A DNA stretch of 64,000 nucleotides from Crocinitomicaceae bacterium (lineage in GTDB: Bacteria; Bacteroidota; Bacteroidia; Flavobacteriales_D; Crocinitomicaceae), in the NCBI GenBank assembly GCA_022447585.1, contig JAKVAR010000006.1:558001-622000 (forward strand), in the 5' to 3' direction. The notes beneath the pieces are model-generated. The model was given only the letters and a program-made list of their open reading frames with translations, was not told the origin of the DNA and made no database searches. How positions within the stretch are numbered: the first letter of the stretch is position 1; the number at the start of each line of letters is the position of its first letter. This document shows positions 24,943 through 34,662 of the stretch, in pieces. The translations under genes were made by a program, and so were the position numbers.

Positions 24943-25881
24943 ATGCTCGAGATGAACACAAGAAAAGTAGGAGGTAGCGGAAACGCTCCAAGAAAGAAAT
25001 CTTCGGAAGGAAGAAGATCAGGTGATAAAAGGACTCCATCTAAGTCAAGGACAGGCCGCAAGAAAGACGAGAATAGTGGCCCTAGCAGAAAGGAAGCTAA
25101 AGCCAAAAGCCGTTTCATTGATTACAAAGAAAAAATTCGAAAGGGGGATCCATTACCAAACTTTAATGATGATTCAATTCGGTTGAATAAATATTTATCT
25201 AATGCCGGTGTTTGCTCTAGAAGAGAAGCTGATGTTTTGATTAAAACAGGTGTAGTTTCTGTGAATGGAGTTCAGGTGGTTGAAATGGGATTCAAGGTGA
25301 AACCTGGGGATGTAGTTAAATACGATGGTGAATCAATAAATGCCGAAAAGAAACGTTATGTTCTATTAAATAAGCCTAAAGGATTTATAACAACAATGGA
25401 TGATCCATTTGGAAGAAAAACAGTGATGGGTCTTGTTAAAAAGGCTTGTAAGGAGCGTGTTTACCCAGTTGGTCGATTAGATAAAGAAACTACAGGTTTA
25501 CTTTTGTTTACAAATGATGGGGACTTAGCGAAGAAGTTAACTCACCCGCGTCATAAGTCAAGTAAGGTCTATCACGTTGAATTAAATAAGAAAGTTTCGA
25601 GAGAAGATATTCAAAAGTTGTTGACTGGAATTAAGTTGGAAGATGGAACATCATTTTTCGATAAAGCGGAGTTTGTTAAAGATGGAGATCCGAAACAAGT
25701 TGGAGTTGAATTGCATTCGGGAAAGAATAGAATTGTTCGTAGAACGTTTGAAGCAATTGGACTTATTGTAACTAAGTTGGATCGCGTTACTTTTGCTGGA
25801 TTAACAAAGAAGGATTTACCACGAGGAATGTACAGACACCTTACTGAAAAAGAGGTAGCATTCTTGAAAATGACTAAATAA
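24943..25881 (+). CDS. RsuA/RluB-family rRNA pseudouridine synthase
   Basis: 312 residues. A Lys/Arg/Ser-rich, probably disordered N-terminus (~80 residues) precedes an S4 RNA-binding domain (IRLNKYLSNAGVCSRREADV) and the synthase domain with YPVGRLDKETTGLLLFTNDG, where the Asp is catalytic. It should convert a uridine of 23S or 16S rRNA to pseudouridine; which position is not clear. ATG at 24952 is an alternative start. The stop shares one base with the start of the next gene (TAATG). Confidence 0.9.
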   Translation: MLEMNTRKVGGSGNAPRKKSSEGRRSGDKRTPSKSRTGRKKDENSGPSRKEAKAKSRFIDYKEKIRKGDPLPNFNDDSIRLNKYLSNAGVCSRREADVLIKTGVVSVNGVQVVEMGFKVKPGDVVKYDGESINAEKKRYVLLNKPKGFITTMDDPFGRKTVMGLVKKACKERVYPVGRLDKETTGLLLFTNDGDLAKKLTHPRHKSSKVYHVELNKKVSREDIQKLLTGIKLEDGTSFFDKAEFVKDGDPKQVGVELHSGKNRIVRRTFEAIGLIVTKLDRVTFAGLTKKDLPRGMYRHLTEKEVAFLKMTK

Positions 25882-26744
25882 TGAAAAGGTTAATTATAGT
25901 TTTATTAATGCTAGTTCCGTTTGTTTCGGATGCGCAAAGAAAAATTTCATATGCCAAAGGAACAGTCTTTGGTTACTGGGGATACAACAGAAGTGCCTAT
26001 ACAAAGAGCAATATGCGTTTTGTTGGGCCTGGATACGATTTTACAATGAAGGGGGCAGTTGCTCACGATAATCCTGAAAAATTTGATGCAGCGGTTTATT
26101 TTAATCCTAGTAAACTTACGATTCCGCAGTTTAATGCCCGAATAGGGTATTATTTCAAGGATAATTGGTCTATATCATTTGGTTATGATCATATGAAATA
26201 CATTTTTGCGGATCAAAATCAGGTTTCTTTAAGTGGAGAAATTGACCCAGGTGTTGATACGCTGTGGTCTGGACTATATTCTGGTGAACCAATTACTACA
26301 GATAGAAATCATTTTCACTATGAGAATTCTGATGGGCTTAATTATTTGAGATTTGAACTAACTAGAACGGATCAATGGTGGAAGACTGGTAAAAAAGATT
26401 GGTTTGCACTCTCAACAAACGTTGGCTTGTCAGCAGGGGGTATTTTGTCATTTAACGATTTTAGAATGGGTTATGCGGCTTCTGATATTACACGAAGAAC
26501 CATATCTTTATCGGGTTATGGTCTGTCAGGTCATTTAGGGTTAAGACTAGAGTTCTTTCGTCATTTATTTTTACAACCTAATTTAGGTGCTGGGTTCCAT
26601 CATCAGGTTAAAGTTAAAAATCGACCAAATGATGCAAGCTCTTATACGAGACAAGCATATGGATATGTAGAAGCAAATGTTGTAATAGGTTTTCTTCTTT
26701 ATATCAGAACAAAAAATGGTTGCGACAGTTGCCCAGTTTGGTAA
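25881..26744 (+). CDS. Outer-membrane-type beta-barrel protein (hypothetical)
   Basis: 287 residues. A signal peptide (MKRLIIVLLMLVPFVSDAQ) precedes a beta-rich, aromatic-rich sequence including WSISFGYDHMKYIF and GLSGHLGLRLEFF, which fits a small outer-membrane barrel. The C-terminal CDSCPVW is unusual for such a protein. Translation is coupled to the pseudouridine synthase gene by a one-base overlap. Function unknown. Confidence 0.7.
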   Translation: MKRLIIVLLMLVPFVSDAQRKISYAKGTVFGYWGYNRSAYTKSNMRFVGPGYDFTMKGAVAHDNPEKFDAAVYFNPSKLTIPQFNARIGYYFKDNWSISFGYDHMKYIFADQNQVSLSGEIDPGVDTLWSGLYSGEPITTDRNHFHYENSDGLNYLRFELTRTDQWWKTGKKDWFALSTNVGLSAGGILSFNDFRMGYAASDITRRTISLSGYGLSGHLGLRLEFFRHLFLQPNLGAGFHHQVKVKNRPNDASSYTRQAYGYVEANVVIGFLLYIRTKNGCDSCPVW

Positions 26745-26766
26745 TTGTAAACAGTATATAATGCGA

Positions 26767-29205
26767 TTATTTCTTACCGCCAATTCTTAAATCTACTCTG
26801 TAATAGAATACCGGTAAGAAACCTAGTTGTTGTTTAACGGCAATTGGTTCTGCAGATGGATCAGATAAGTTAGGAGCATATGCTAGACTCAATAAGTTCT
26901 TAGAATTAAAAATATTCACTAAATCTAGACCAATTTCGTGCGTTGATCTCTTCGCATTAAACTTCCAATTGATTTTTAAATCTGCTCTAAAGTAATCGTA
27001 AAATTGCCTATCGTTAAAACCTTCATCAAAGAAAATTACTTCATTCAACTCAGCTGATGCCACAGGGTCTACGTAACCGTATCTTTTACCTCCGGCTACC
27101 GTTGTCTTAACTCCAAGTGAAATGGATTGCTTTGGACTTAGTTTAAACTCTTTTCCGCCCAAAAAGTTTGCAATGTACATTCCGTTGTAAGACGTGTTTC
27201 GTAATATGCCATCACTTCCTTCGTATTTTGAATCGTAAACTGTTGCAGAAATAAGGAAGAAGAACGATTTATCGAAGAATTTTTGAAGAGTTAGCTCCAG
27301 GCCATAATTGTATCCGGTTCCTGTGTTTTGTAGAGGCTCTGGGAAAAATCGAGCGAATCCACTTCCCATATTGATTAATGAGAAAGATGAAGGTTCTATC
27401 GTAACTGGTATATTGTATAAATACTGGTAGTAAGCTTCTGTTTTTAATGACATACTTTTCTTGAATGCCTTTTCATATCCTATACCCGTATGTAATGATC
27501 TTGAGAAGTCCATATTTGCATTGTGGTAGACTTTTTCTCCTGTTATACTGTCGTTTTGATGGTAGAAGTAGGTATACATTGGTTGGGTTTGACTATGCAT
27601 TCCGGCACCAACACTAATAGATTGACCTTTTTTCATGTCTAACTTCCAACCTAACCTTGGTTCTGCAAAGCTAGCTGAATTGCCTTGCGTGAAATATTGA
27701 TTGTGTAAGCCTGCAGTGAATTGCATTTTTTCCGTAATTCTCCACTTCCATTGAATGAAGTTTTGAACTAATAATGCATTTCCTTTATAATCCCATCTGA
27801 TGATATAATCGTCATGGTCGGCAGATGAGTGTCCGCTTTCTAAAACGGAGTCAATCATATTGAACATGTACATATCTGCATTTAAACCAACTTTAATTAA
27901 ATGTTTTTTGTTGAACTTGTGATTTAAACTGAAGTATCCAGAAGCTTTATTCGTTGTGAATTTGTAATCTAGTAATTGGTATTTATCTAAAAGGGTAATT
28001 TGATTGCTGCTGTCAATATCACGAACTAGAAAATCGTGTATAGCACGCTGACTTTCATAAGAATAAGCAACGGTTGATTTGATAAATGTCTTTTCGCTAA
28101 CAGGTTTTTTAAAGGATAATCCTGCAACTCCCATTGCAGTGCTGAAGTATTGGTCTCTATCACCTTCACCATAGAATTCTTCTGAGTACTCCGTTTGATC
28201 TGATATGATGATGTCTATGTCGCTAGCACCTCCAATCGCAAACAAGGAAATTGCTCCGCCATTTTTTAATTTCCAGTTAAACTTGAAAGCACCATCGCCA
28301 TATGCCGGAACTGCATCGGTACCTATTTTTAGTCCTATTGCTTGGAACAAACTCAATGTTGAATAACGACCCATAGCTAAATAACTAGATTTTCCATTCT
28401 TGCTTAAAGGACCTTCAGCCATTAATTCAGTTCCCAAGAAACCAAACTGAGCTGTTATCTCATGCATGTTGTTATTTCCATTTCTTAATTTCAAGTCGAA
28501 AACACCGGAAGTAGAATTACCGTATTCAGCAGGGAAGGCACTCATGAAGAAATCCGAATTCGCTAAAATTTTGTTATTTAAAATTGATACAGGGCCACCT
28601 GTACTTCCCGCAATTGCGAAGTGAGAAGGGTTAGGGATGTCAATTCCTTCTACACGCCAAACTACACCTAAAGGGGAGTTACCCCTAATAACAATATCAT
28701 TTCTTGAGTCGTCAGCTCCCCCAACACCAGCGAAATTAGAAGCCATTCGCGCCGGGTCTGATCGAGATCCAGGATAACGATCTGTTTCCTCTACACTAAA
28801 TTGCTGAGCGGAAATTAAAGCCAGTTCGTTAATTACGTCACCTTTCTTCCTGGCAGTAACTGTAACTTCTTCTTTTTCCACAAAACTTTCTTGCAATGGG
28901 AGGTTAACTATTGATTGCTTTCCCGAATTTACAGTAATTGTGATTGATTTGGTATCATAAGTTAAGTAAGTTGCAACCATTTCATGTTTACCAACGGGTA
29001 CATTATTGATTTGGAAGTTACCGTCAATATCTGTTCTTATTCGAAAAAGTTGAGTTGTATCTGAAGTGAATATTTGGACTTTCGCGCCGCTTAATGGAAA
29101 TTGGGTTTCAGAATCATATACATTACCACGAACTGTTTGCGTCCCTTGAGTAAATGCAAAATTGCTAGCAACTGAAATTATCAGGGCAAGTATAATTGTT
29201 TTCAT
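26767..29205 (-). CDS. TonB-dependent receptor with carboxypeptidase-like N-terminal domain
   Basis: 812 residues. A signal peptide (ending FAFTQG) is followed by a CarboxypepD_reg-like domain (VRGNVYDSETQFPLSGAKVQ). A plug domain contains DIVIRGNSPLGVVWRVEG and IDIPNPSHFA, and a long beta barrel has DLVNIFNSKNLLSLAY near the end. It imports a ligand across the outer membrane using TonB energy. The gene lies 12 bases after an oligopeptide-binding lipoprotein gene on the same strand, so a peptide ligand is possible but unproven. Confidence 0.88.
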   Translation of the reverse strand: MKTIILALIISVASNFAFTQGTQTVRGNVYDSETQFPLSGAKVQIFTSDTTQLFRIRTDIDGNFQINNVPVGKHEMVATYLTYDTKSITITVNSGKQSIVNLPLQESFVEKEEVTVTARKKGDVINELALISAQQFSVEETDRYPGSRSDPARMASNFAGVGGADDSRNDIVIRGNSPLGVVWRVEGIDIPNPSHFAIAGSTGGPVSILNNKILANSDFFMSAFPAEYGNSTSGVFDLKLRNGNNNMHEITAQFGFLGTELMAEGPLSKNGKSSYLAMGRYSTLSLFQAIGLKIGTDAVPAYGDGAFKFNWKLKNGGAISLFAIGGASDIDIIISDQTEYSEEFYGEGDRDQYFSTAMGVAGLSFKKPVSEKTFIKSTVAYSYESQRAIHDFLVRDIDSSNQITLLDKYQLLDYKFTTNKASGYFSLNHKFNKKHLIKVGLNADMYMFNMIDSVLESGHSSADHDDYIIRWDYKGNALLVQNFIQWKWRITEKMQFTAGLHNQYFTQGNSASFAEPRLGWKLDMKKGQSISVGAGMHSQTQPMYTYFYHQNDSITGEKVYHNANMDFSRSLHTGIGYEKAFKKSMSLKTEAYYQYLYNIPVTIEPSSFSLINMGSGFARFFPEPLQNTGTGYNYGLELTLQKFFDKSFFFLISATVYDSKYEGSDGILRNTSYNGMYIANFLGGKEFKLSPKQSISLGVKTTVAGGKRYGYVDPVASAELNEVIFFDEGFNDRQFYDYFRADLKINWKFNAKRSTHEIGLDLVNIFNSKNLLSLAYAPNLSDPSAEPIAVKQQLGFLPVFYYRVDLRIGGKK

Positions 29206-29217
29206 AAAAAAGGTTGA

Positions 29218-30963
29218 TTAGTCTTTCTTTAGACTGTGTTTAGCTTCATATTCTTCAACAGTCCATTCTTTCAAATAAACTCGGCTAAAGTCAAAATAGT
29301 TTAACGGGTTAAAGTGGAAATTACGCACGTATGATTGCGTGATTTCAATATCTCCGGTGTACCATAAAGGGATAATTGGAGGATCCTTCATTAATTCAGC
29401 TTCGGCTTTAGAAAACATCTTCATTTGATCAGACATTTTCTTTGAGTTTTTAGCTTGCTCGAAAAACTCATCAAATAAATGATTGTTGTAACGAGACTTG
29501 TTTATAAGAGACTGCTCTTCTTTAGTTTCTGGTACGAATTTACCATAGAAATTCATTAGAAATGATTCAGGACTTGCATAGTCAGCAGACCAACCCAACC
29601 TGAAAATATCTCCTTTTCCCAAAGATCCATCTTCATTCAACTGCTCAAAACTTGAGCCATCAATATTTACGTTTATACCTAAAACTTTAAAGATTTGTTT
29701 AGAAAATTCATCAGCGACTGCCGAGTGTGTGTCATTTATATTATAGCGCAATTCCACGGATCCAAACCCTTCACCATTTGGATAACCAGCTTGAGCAAGT
29801 AGCTTTTTCGCTAATTCAGGATTGTATGTATAACTCACGTCTTTAACGCTTGAAAAGTCATACCCTCTCAATGTTTTAGATATTGGAGGAACAATTCCGA
29901 AGTCACCTAAATCATAATATTGATTACGCAGTATATCCCGACCAATAACTTGTTTGTCTAATGCGTAATTAAATGCTTTTCTCACTAAAGGATCTTTAAA
30001 ACGATCATCTTCCATGTTAAAATAATACAAATGGGATTCTAATAGTGGATTGTTCGCTAGTATGAGTTTGGGTGGCTTAGAATTGAAATCTTGAATTCTA
30101 CCTTCTAACATTCGTGTAATTCTACTTGTCGGAAGACCATCAATTAGGTCGATTTTACCTCGCTCAAACAGATCAAGTTGTTCTAGTTTTCTGCTTTGAA
30201 AAACAAAGACTAAACTATCTAAATATGGAAGGGCGTTTCCTTCACCATCTTTAAGGTAGTAATCATTATTTTTAAGAAGTATTAAAGAAGATTCATCGGC
30301 TGACACATATTTTGAGTACATAAATGGACCAGTTCCAATAATATCAGTTTCTTTTTTACTTTCTATGATCTTCTTAGAAACAATAGCTACAGTAATGTTG
30401 GAAAGCTTATTCAGGAAGTTATGATCTTCATGAAGTAATTCTAAGGATAATTTATTACCCTCTACCTTAATACCGCTAATTGATTTTGCTTTGCCTTCAA
30501 TGAATTCGTGCGCTCCTTTTAAAATGTCTTTGAAGACAAACGAATATGCTGCTGGTTCCATTGATGATGCGTCATAAGTACAAGCCATTTCGAAAGACTT
30601 AATAATATCATCGGTAGTTAATAGGCGGTCTTTTTTAGAACTGAATGTTTCATGCGGGTGGAAATAAACATCTTCCCGAATCACGAAAGTGTAGATAGTA
30701 CCTTCATTATTTTTGGACCATGAAGAAGCAATTTTAGGAATAATATTAAGTGATTTAGGGTCGAAACCTACAAGTCCTTCTGTAATTTGACTTAATACTG
30801 TTGCCGAATAATAATCCATCACTGTTCTAGGCACATATGTGCTTGGCTCGTTATCAAGAGCCATGTGAAGGGAGCCGCCACTGTGTTCAAACTGCTGGAT
30901 TTCATTCTCAGAACAAGAAGAAATAAGTATGAATAGTAGAAGTATTAGGCTTATTTTTTTCAT
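29218..30963 (-). CDS. Oligopeptide-type ABC substrate-binding lipoprotein
   Basis: 581 residues from the ATG at 30963. This start gives a clean lipoprotein signal (MKKISLILLLFILISSCSEN, Cys17); the in-frame upstream ATGs do not. The mature part is an SBP_bac_5 (OppA/DppA-type) domain: GSLHMALDNEPSTYVPRT at the start, GTGPFMYSKYV, VRKAFNYALDKQ and AKKLLAQAGYPNG. Such proteins bind peptides or nickel complexes for an ABC importer, but no permease or ATPase is nearby. It is followed by a TonB receptor after 12 bases. Confidence 0.88.
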   Translation of the reverse strand: MKKISLILLLFILISSCSENEIQQFEHSGGSLHMALDNEPSTYVPRTVMDYYSATVLSQITEGLVGFDPKSLNIIPKIASSWSKNNEGTIYTFVIREDVYFHPHETFSSKKDRLLTTDDIIKSFEMACTYDASSMEPAAYSFVFKDILKGAHEFIEGKAKSISGIKVEGNKLSLELLHEDHNFLNKLSNITVAIVSKKIIESKKETDIIGTGPFMYSKYVSADESSLILLKNNDYYLKDGEGNALPYLDSLVFVFQSRKLEQLDLFERGKIDLIDGLPTSRITRMLEGRIQDFNSKPPKLILANNPLLESHLYYFNMEDDRFKDPLVRKAFNYALDKQVIGRDILRNQYYDLGDFGIVPPISKTLRGYDFSSVKDVSYTYNPELAKKLLAQAGYPNGEGFGSVELRYNINDTHSAVADEFSKQIFKVLGINVNIDGSSFEQLNEDGSLGKGDIFRLGWSADYASPESFLMNFYGKFVPETKEEQSLINKSRYNNHLFDEFFEQAKNSKKMSDQMKMFSKAEAELMKDPPIIPLWYTGDIEITQSYVRNFHFNPLNYFDFSRVYLKEWTVEEYEAKHSLKKD

Positions 30964-31161
30964 TAAAAAAGTCATTAGACGGTATACAAGAATAAGAAAA
31001 TTCTTCAAATAAGTTCCGATTTGCCCTGTTTATTTGTTAAAGCTTTCTCTGAATCCTAAGTAAAGCGCAACTTTCAGATTCATATGTCCTTATATTCAAA
31101 TAATGAATAAATTTCGCTGATTTAAATTAAAAACATATTATATTTGTGTGTTAATTACAAT

Positions 31162-31192
31162 TTGACGATTTGTTAAAATTATAGTGTGTTTG
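31162..31192 (+). promoter_or_regulatory. Candidate promoter of the secreted protein at 31225
   Basis: TTG (31162-31164), 20 bases, then TGTGTTTG (one mismatch to TAnnTTTG), 33 bases before the ATG. A second candidate, TATATTTG at 31139-31146, matches better but lacks a TTG at the right distance. Confidence 0.4.
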
Positions 31193-31224
31193 TTTTTGCT
31201 TGTACACTATCACACTGATACCAG

Positions 31225-32022
31225 ATGAAAAAAGTTATTTTATTTATTATAATATTCTTCGTAAACTTAGCAGCCATGGCGGCTTTGTCCGTTGAGGGTA
31301 CATATCAAGGTAAAAACCTTTACGTACAAAATCCAATGGATGATGAAGGTTTTGGTTATTGCGCTACTAAGGTTACAGTCAATGGTGATATCATGCCTGG
31401 AGGGACAAGCGTAGGTGCCTTTGAAATTGATTTTTCATTATTTAATATTGAAATTGGAGAGCCTGTATTTATTGTTATTGAGCATAATGATGGGTGTAAG
31501 CCAAAGATTTTGAATCCAGAAGTTCTCTTACCAAGATCTACGTACAGCATTGTAAAAATGGATATAACTACTAGCGGAGAGTTGTCTTTCATAACTAAAG
31601 GAGAGCAAGGTAAACTTCCGTTCTTTGTCGAACAATATAGATGGAATAAATGGGTTACAGTTGGTGAAGTTCTCGGTAAAGGGAATGGTCAAGAAAATTC
31701 ATATGAATTCGCATTGACTCCTCACTCTGGTGAAAATACTGTTAGAATTGTTCAAGTTGATCATTCAGGAACTAAGCGCCCTTCTGAAGAGGTAAAGTTC
31801 TTATCTGGTGAGCCGGTTGTTACTAAAACTCCTGCTAAGGTGAAGAATGAGATTAAGTTTGTTGCTAATGGTGAAGCTGTTGAAACTCGTTATGAGATTT
31901 ATGATGCCTATGGTAACATAGTTAAGAAAGGAGTTGGTAGCTCAGTTAACTGTTCAAATTTATTGAGAGGGGTTTACTATATTAACTTTGATAACGTAAA
32001 TGAGAAGTTCATTAAGAACTAG
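31225..32022 (+). CDS. Secreted protein with Type IX-like C-terminal domain
   Basis: 265 residues. A signal peptide (to about residue 19, ending NLAAMAA) is followed by two beta-rich domains and a C-terminal segment EIYDAYGNIVKKG...LLRGVYYINFDN with a basic end (KFIKN). This resembles the second half of a Type A Type IX sorting domain, but the usual YPNP start is missing. No catalytic motif is seen. It is followed by a strong terminator. Confidence 0.72.
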   Translation: MKKVILFIIIFFVNLAAMAALSVEGTYQGKNLYVQNPMDDEGFGYCATKVTVNGDIMPGGTSVGAFEIDFSLFNIEIGEPVFIVIEHNDGCKPKILNPEVLLPRSTYSIVKMDITTSGELSFITKGEQGKLPFFVEQYRWNKWVTVGEVLGKGNGQENSYEFALTPHSGENTVRIVQVDHSGTKRPSEEVKFLSGEPVVTKTPAKVKNEIKFVANGEAVETRYEIYDAYGNIVKKGVGSSVNCSNLLRGVYYINFDNVNEKFIKN

Positions 32023-32041
32023 AATTATAATTATTATGTAG

Positions 32042-32068
32042 CCCTGAAGGAAACTTCAGGGTTTTTTT
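32042..32068 (+). terminator. Terminator of the secreted protein gene
   Basis: CCCTGAAG-GAAA-CTTCAGGG followed by seven T, 20 bases after the stop at 32022. Confidence 0.92.
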
Positions 32069-32073
32069 ATGCC

Positions 32074-32481
32074 ATGGTAAAACGTATTGAACATTTAGGG
32101 ATAGCAGTAGATAATATTGAAGAGTCAATAAAGGTGTATGAAATTCTCCTGAGTTCTCCTTGTTATAAAGAGGAAATAGTTGAATCGGAAGGGGTACGAA
32201 CTGCTTTTATTATGGCAGGTGAATCTAAAATTGAATTGTTACAAGCAACTAATGAAGATTCAGCGATTGCCAAATTTTTGTCCAAAAATAGGGAAGGTTT
32301 TCATCATGTCGCATTTGAAGTTGATGATATTGATTTGGAACTCAAAAGACTTAAAGGTGAAGGGTTTCAATTGATACATGAAACACCTAAGTCCGGAGCT
32401 GACAATAAGAGAATTGCATTCTTGCACCCTAAATCAACTAAGGGAATGTTAGTAGAGTTGTGTCAGGAAAAAAGTGAATAG
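32074..32481 (+). CDS. mce: Methylmalonyl-CoA epimerase
   Basis: 135 residues, normal for the family. It interconverts the R and S forms of methylmalonyl-CoA in propionate metabolism. It is a VOC-fold protein with metal-binding His and Glu: IEHLGIAVDN at the start, FHHVAFEVDDI in the middle and GMLVELCQ at the end. The ATG lies 5 bases after a terminator T tract. The 3' end overlaps the converging HAD gene by 19 bases. Confidence 0.92.
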   Translation: MVKRIEHLGIAVDNIEESIKVYEILLSSPCYKEEIVESEGVRTAFIMAGESKIELLQATNEDSAIAKFLSKNREGFHHVAFEVDDIDLELKRLKGEGFQLIHETPKSGADNKRIAFLHPKSTKGMLVELCQEKSE

Positions 32482-33083
32482 ATGTCTGATTGATTAAGTA
32501 AATGATGAGTATGTAAACCCGCTGCTTTTGCTCCCTCAATGTGTTGGATAGAATCATCGATAAATAGAGTCTCATAAGCGTTTAAATTTTGTTCGCGACA
32601 TACGCGTTCAAAAATTGCTTTATGTGGTTTACGCATGCCTATTTCATGTGAGAGATATACGTGATTGAATGTTGATTCCATCGTACGGTCAGAAGATTTT
32701 GTCCAAGCAGCAATTGCTGGTTTAATGTGGATTTCGTTCGTGTTGCTCAATAAGAAGATTTTATATCCTTTATATTTGAGTTCATTGAGCAAATCGATAG
32801 TGGCAGGAGGTACATCCTGAATCATGGCGTTCCAGGCGGAAACCACTTTATTCGGTGATGTGCCTGGTGGCAAATAATCTAATAGCCCATTTATAAATCG
32901 TTGTGCGGAAATTTGACCGACTTCAAGCGCATTAAAAAGATTCGATTGTTGAGCTTGGGAATACATGGAGGAAAAATCTGAAATTCCCAATGTTGTGAAG
33001 GCTTCAATAGTGTCGTTGTAATCTATATTAATAATTACGCCACCAAAATCGAATATTACGGCGTTAATGTTAGAATCTATCAT
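32463..33083 (-). CDS. HAD family hydrolase, YihX-like
   Basis: 206 residues. The N-terminal motif VIFDFGGVIINIDYND holds the nucleophilic Asp, with the DxG variant seen in YihX-type sugar phosphatases. Further motifs are IFLLSNTNEIH (motif II), GMRKPHKAIFERV with the Lys, and LFIDDSIQHIEGAKAAGLH with two acidic residues. It probably dephosphorylates a small metabolite such as a sugar phosphate. It overlaps the mce 3' end by 19 bases and lies 60 bases downstream of the YceI gene, past a terminator. Confidence 0.9.
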   Translation of the reverse strand: MIDSNINAVIFDFGGVIINIDYNDTIEAFTTLGISDFSSMYSQAQQSNLFNALEVGQISAQRFINGLLDYLPPGTSPNKVVSAWNAMIQDVPPATIDLLNELKYKGYKIFLLSNTNEIHIKPAIAAWTKSSDRTMESTFNHVYLSHEIGMRKPHKAIFERVCREQNLNAYETLFIDDSIQHIEGAKAAGLHTHHLLNQSDIYSLFS

Positions 33084-33094
33084 GTAGTAAAAAT

Positions 33095-33122
33095 AAAAAA
33101 AGGACGAGTATTACTCGTCCTT
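33095..33122 (-). terminator. Terminator of the YceI lipoprotein gene
   Basis: AAGGACGAGT-ATT-ACTCGTCCTT (33100-33122) followed on the minus strand by a T run. Confidence 0.88.
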
Positions 33123-33143
33123 AACTATTGAATTTGTGTTGAC

Positions 33144-33788
33144 TTATTTCGTCATAACTGCATTTAGTTTGAAGTCAATAATTGGATTAATTTGAGATCC
33201 GTCTTCTGGGTTTGGCTGTAATCCTGGAATTTCAAGTGAAGTAAGGTCTAATTGGAATTCACCGGAAATTGCAGCGCCATCATTATCGTGCGAGATGTCC
33301 GCAGCAACTTCTTGAGAAATTTCTTTTCCAAGCATAGAGATTGTTAAGTTCAGCATTCCATCTTTATACTCTCCTAATGAAACTTTTGTTGTAGGGAAAA
33401 CAGGGGAGTTAAAAAATAAGTCAGCAGGGTGATTCTCATCAACCATTGTTCCTTTTAAGTGACCTTCCAAGTATCCCGCTTTATCTTCTTCTCCAGCTTC
33501 CATTAAATCAATGCTTTTAATCGAATTCATATCAATTGTAAAAGATCCAGACTCTACCTTATCTTCAGTCATAGTCATTGTTCCTTCGGTAATAGATATG
33601 GACCCGTTATGACCATAATCTGGTCCCATATTAGCCGCCCATAATAATGTAGTTTCTGATGCGTCTAGGTTATAAGCTATTGATTCAGCCACTGCTATTT
33701 CGTCTTGCTCTTGTTTTTCTTCATTAGATGAACATGAAGCCGCAAATAGAGCGGTAGATGCCATCAAAATTGTTCCAAATCGTTTCAT
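33144..33788 (-). CDS. YceI family lipoprotein
   Basis: 214 residues. A lipoprotein signal (MKRFGTILMASTALFAASCS, Cys19) and an acidic linker precede a YceI-like lipocalin domain: YNLDASETTLLWAANMGPDY, GSFTIDMNSIKSIDL, HLKGTMVDENHPADLFFN. YceI folds bind isoprenoid-like or other hydrophobic ligands. Monocistronic by its own terminator; the ligand is unknown. Confidence 0.88.
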   Translation of the reverse strand: MKRFGTILMASTALFAASCSSNEEKQEQDEIAVAESIAYNLDASETTLLWAANMGPDYGHNGSISITEGTMTMTEDKVESGSFTIDMNSIKSIDLMEAGEEDKAGYLEGHLKGTMVDENHPADLFFNSPVFPTTKVSLGEYKDGMLNLTISMLGKEISQEVAADISHDNDGAAISGEFQLDLTSLEIPGLQPNPEDGSQINPIIDFKLNAVMTK

Positions 33789-33903
33789 AATTTTCTTTTT
33801 GTGTATTGCAAATATAATTAAAATTATATACCACGGTAACTAAAACGGTGTAAATTATTATTTTTTGTCAGAAAATCATAGATATTTGTATCTTCGAATT
33901 ACT

Positions 33904-34662
33904 ATGAAATTTGCTCTAGACGTTCAAAACTATATTGATACATCGAAACCATTAGATATTTCGATTCCACTTTCTAATAATGAAGAAAACCCAAAAGCCT
34001 GGTACGTAGATACTCCAGTTTTTGAACCAGTGAGAACGGAACATTATACGGGATCAGTGGCCGAAGGTGGGAGCGTTAATTTTAGAGATATTTTTTTTAA
34101 TCCACATGGCCATGGAACACATACGGAATGTCTTGGACATATTACAGAACATGTTCATTCAATTAATAAAACACTAACAACATTTTTCTTTAAGGCAAAT
34201 CTAATTACACTGAACCCGATAGAAAGGGAGAATGAGGATGGGGAATTAGATCGCGTGATTACTATTGACCTGTTAGAAGATAATATGCTTAATGCAGAGG
34301 CTTTAATTATCAGAACGAACCCGAATGGAACTGATAAGAAGCATAGAAATTATTCCTCAACTAATCCTATTTATTTCGATGTTGAATGCGCAAGGAAAAT
34401 GATCAGAGCAGGGGTGAAGCATGTTTTAATTGATTTACCTTCGGTTGATCGCGAGAATGATAATGGTGAATTGGCTTTTCACCATGCGTTTTGGGAAGTA
34501 CCAGAGAATCCAAATTTTGAACGGACAATTACGGAATTAGTATACGTCAACGACTCAATTGTTGACGGGAGTTATATTTTGAATTTTCAATTAGCGCCGT
34601 TTGAAAATGACGCTTCTCCAAGTCGACCTGTTCTTTATGAAATCGAACAAAACTGCATATAA
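33904..34662 (+). CDS. Cyclase family (kynurenine-formamidase-like) metal hydrolase
   Basis: 252 residues from the ATG at 33904. An upstream TTG (33865) would add 13 unlikely residues. The motif NPHGHGTHTECLGHI matches the metal-binding HxGTHxD-type signature of the cyclase family, with Glu in place of the Asp. Further conserved parts are IIRTNPNGTDKKHRNYSSTN, IDLPSVDRENDNGELAFHHAFW and LAPFENDASPSRP. Members include arylformamidase (kynurenine formation) and polyketide cyclases; the exact substrate cannot be told. No kyn gene is nearby. Confidence 0.85.
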   Translation: MKFALDVQNYIDTSKPLDISIPLSNNEENPKAWYVDTPVFEPVRTEHYTGSVAEGGSVNFRDIFFNPHGHGTHTECLGHITEHVHSINKTLTTFFFKANLITLNPIERENEDGELDRVITIDLLEDNMLNAEALIIRTNPNGTDKKHRNYSSTNPIYFDVECARKMIRAGVKHVLIDLPSVDRENDNGELAFHHAFWEVPENPNFERTITELVYVNDSIVDGSYILNFQLAPFENDASPSRPVLYEIEQNCI

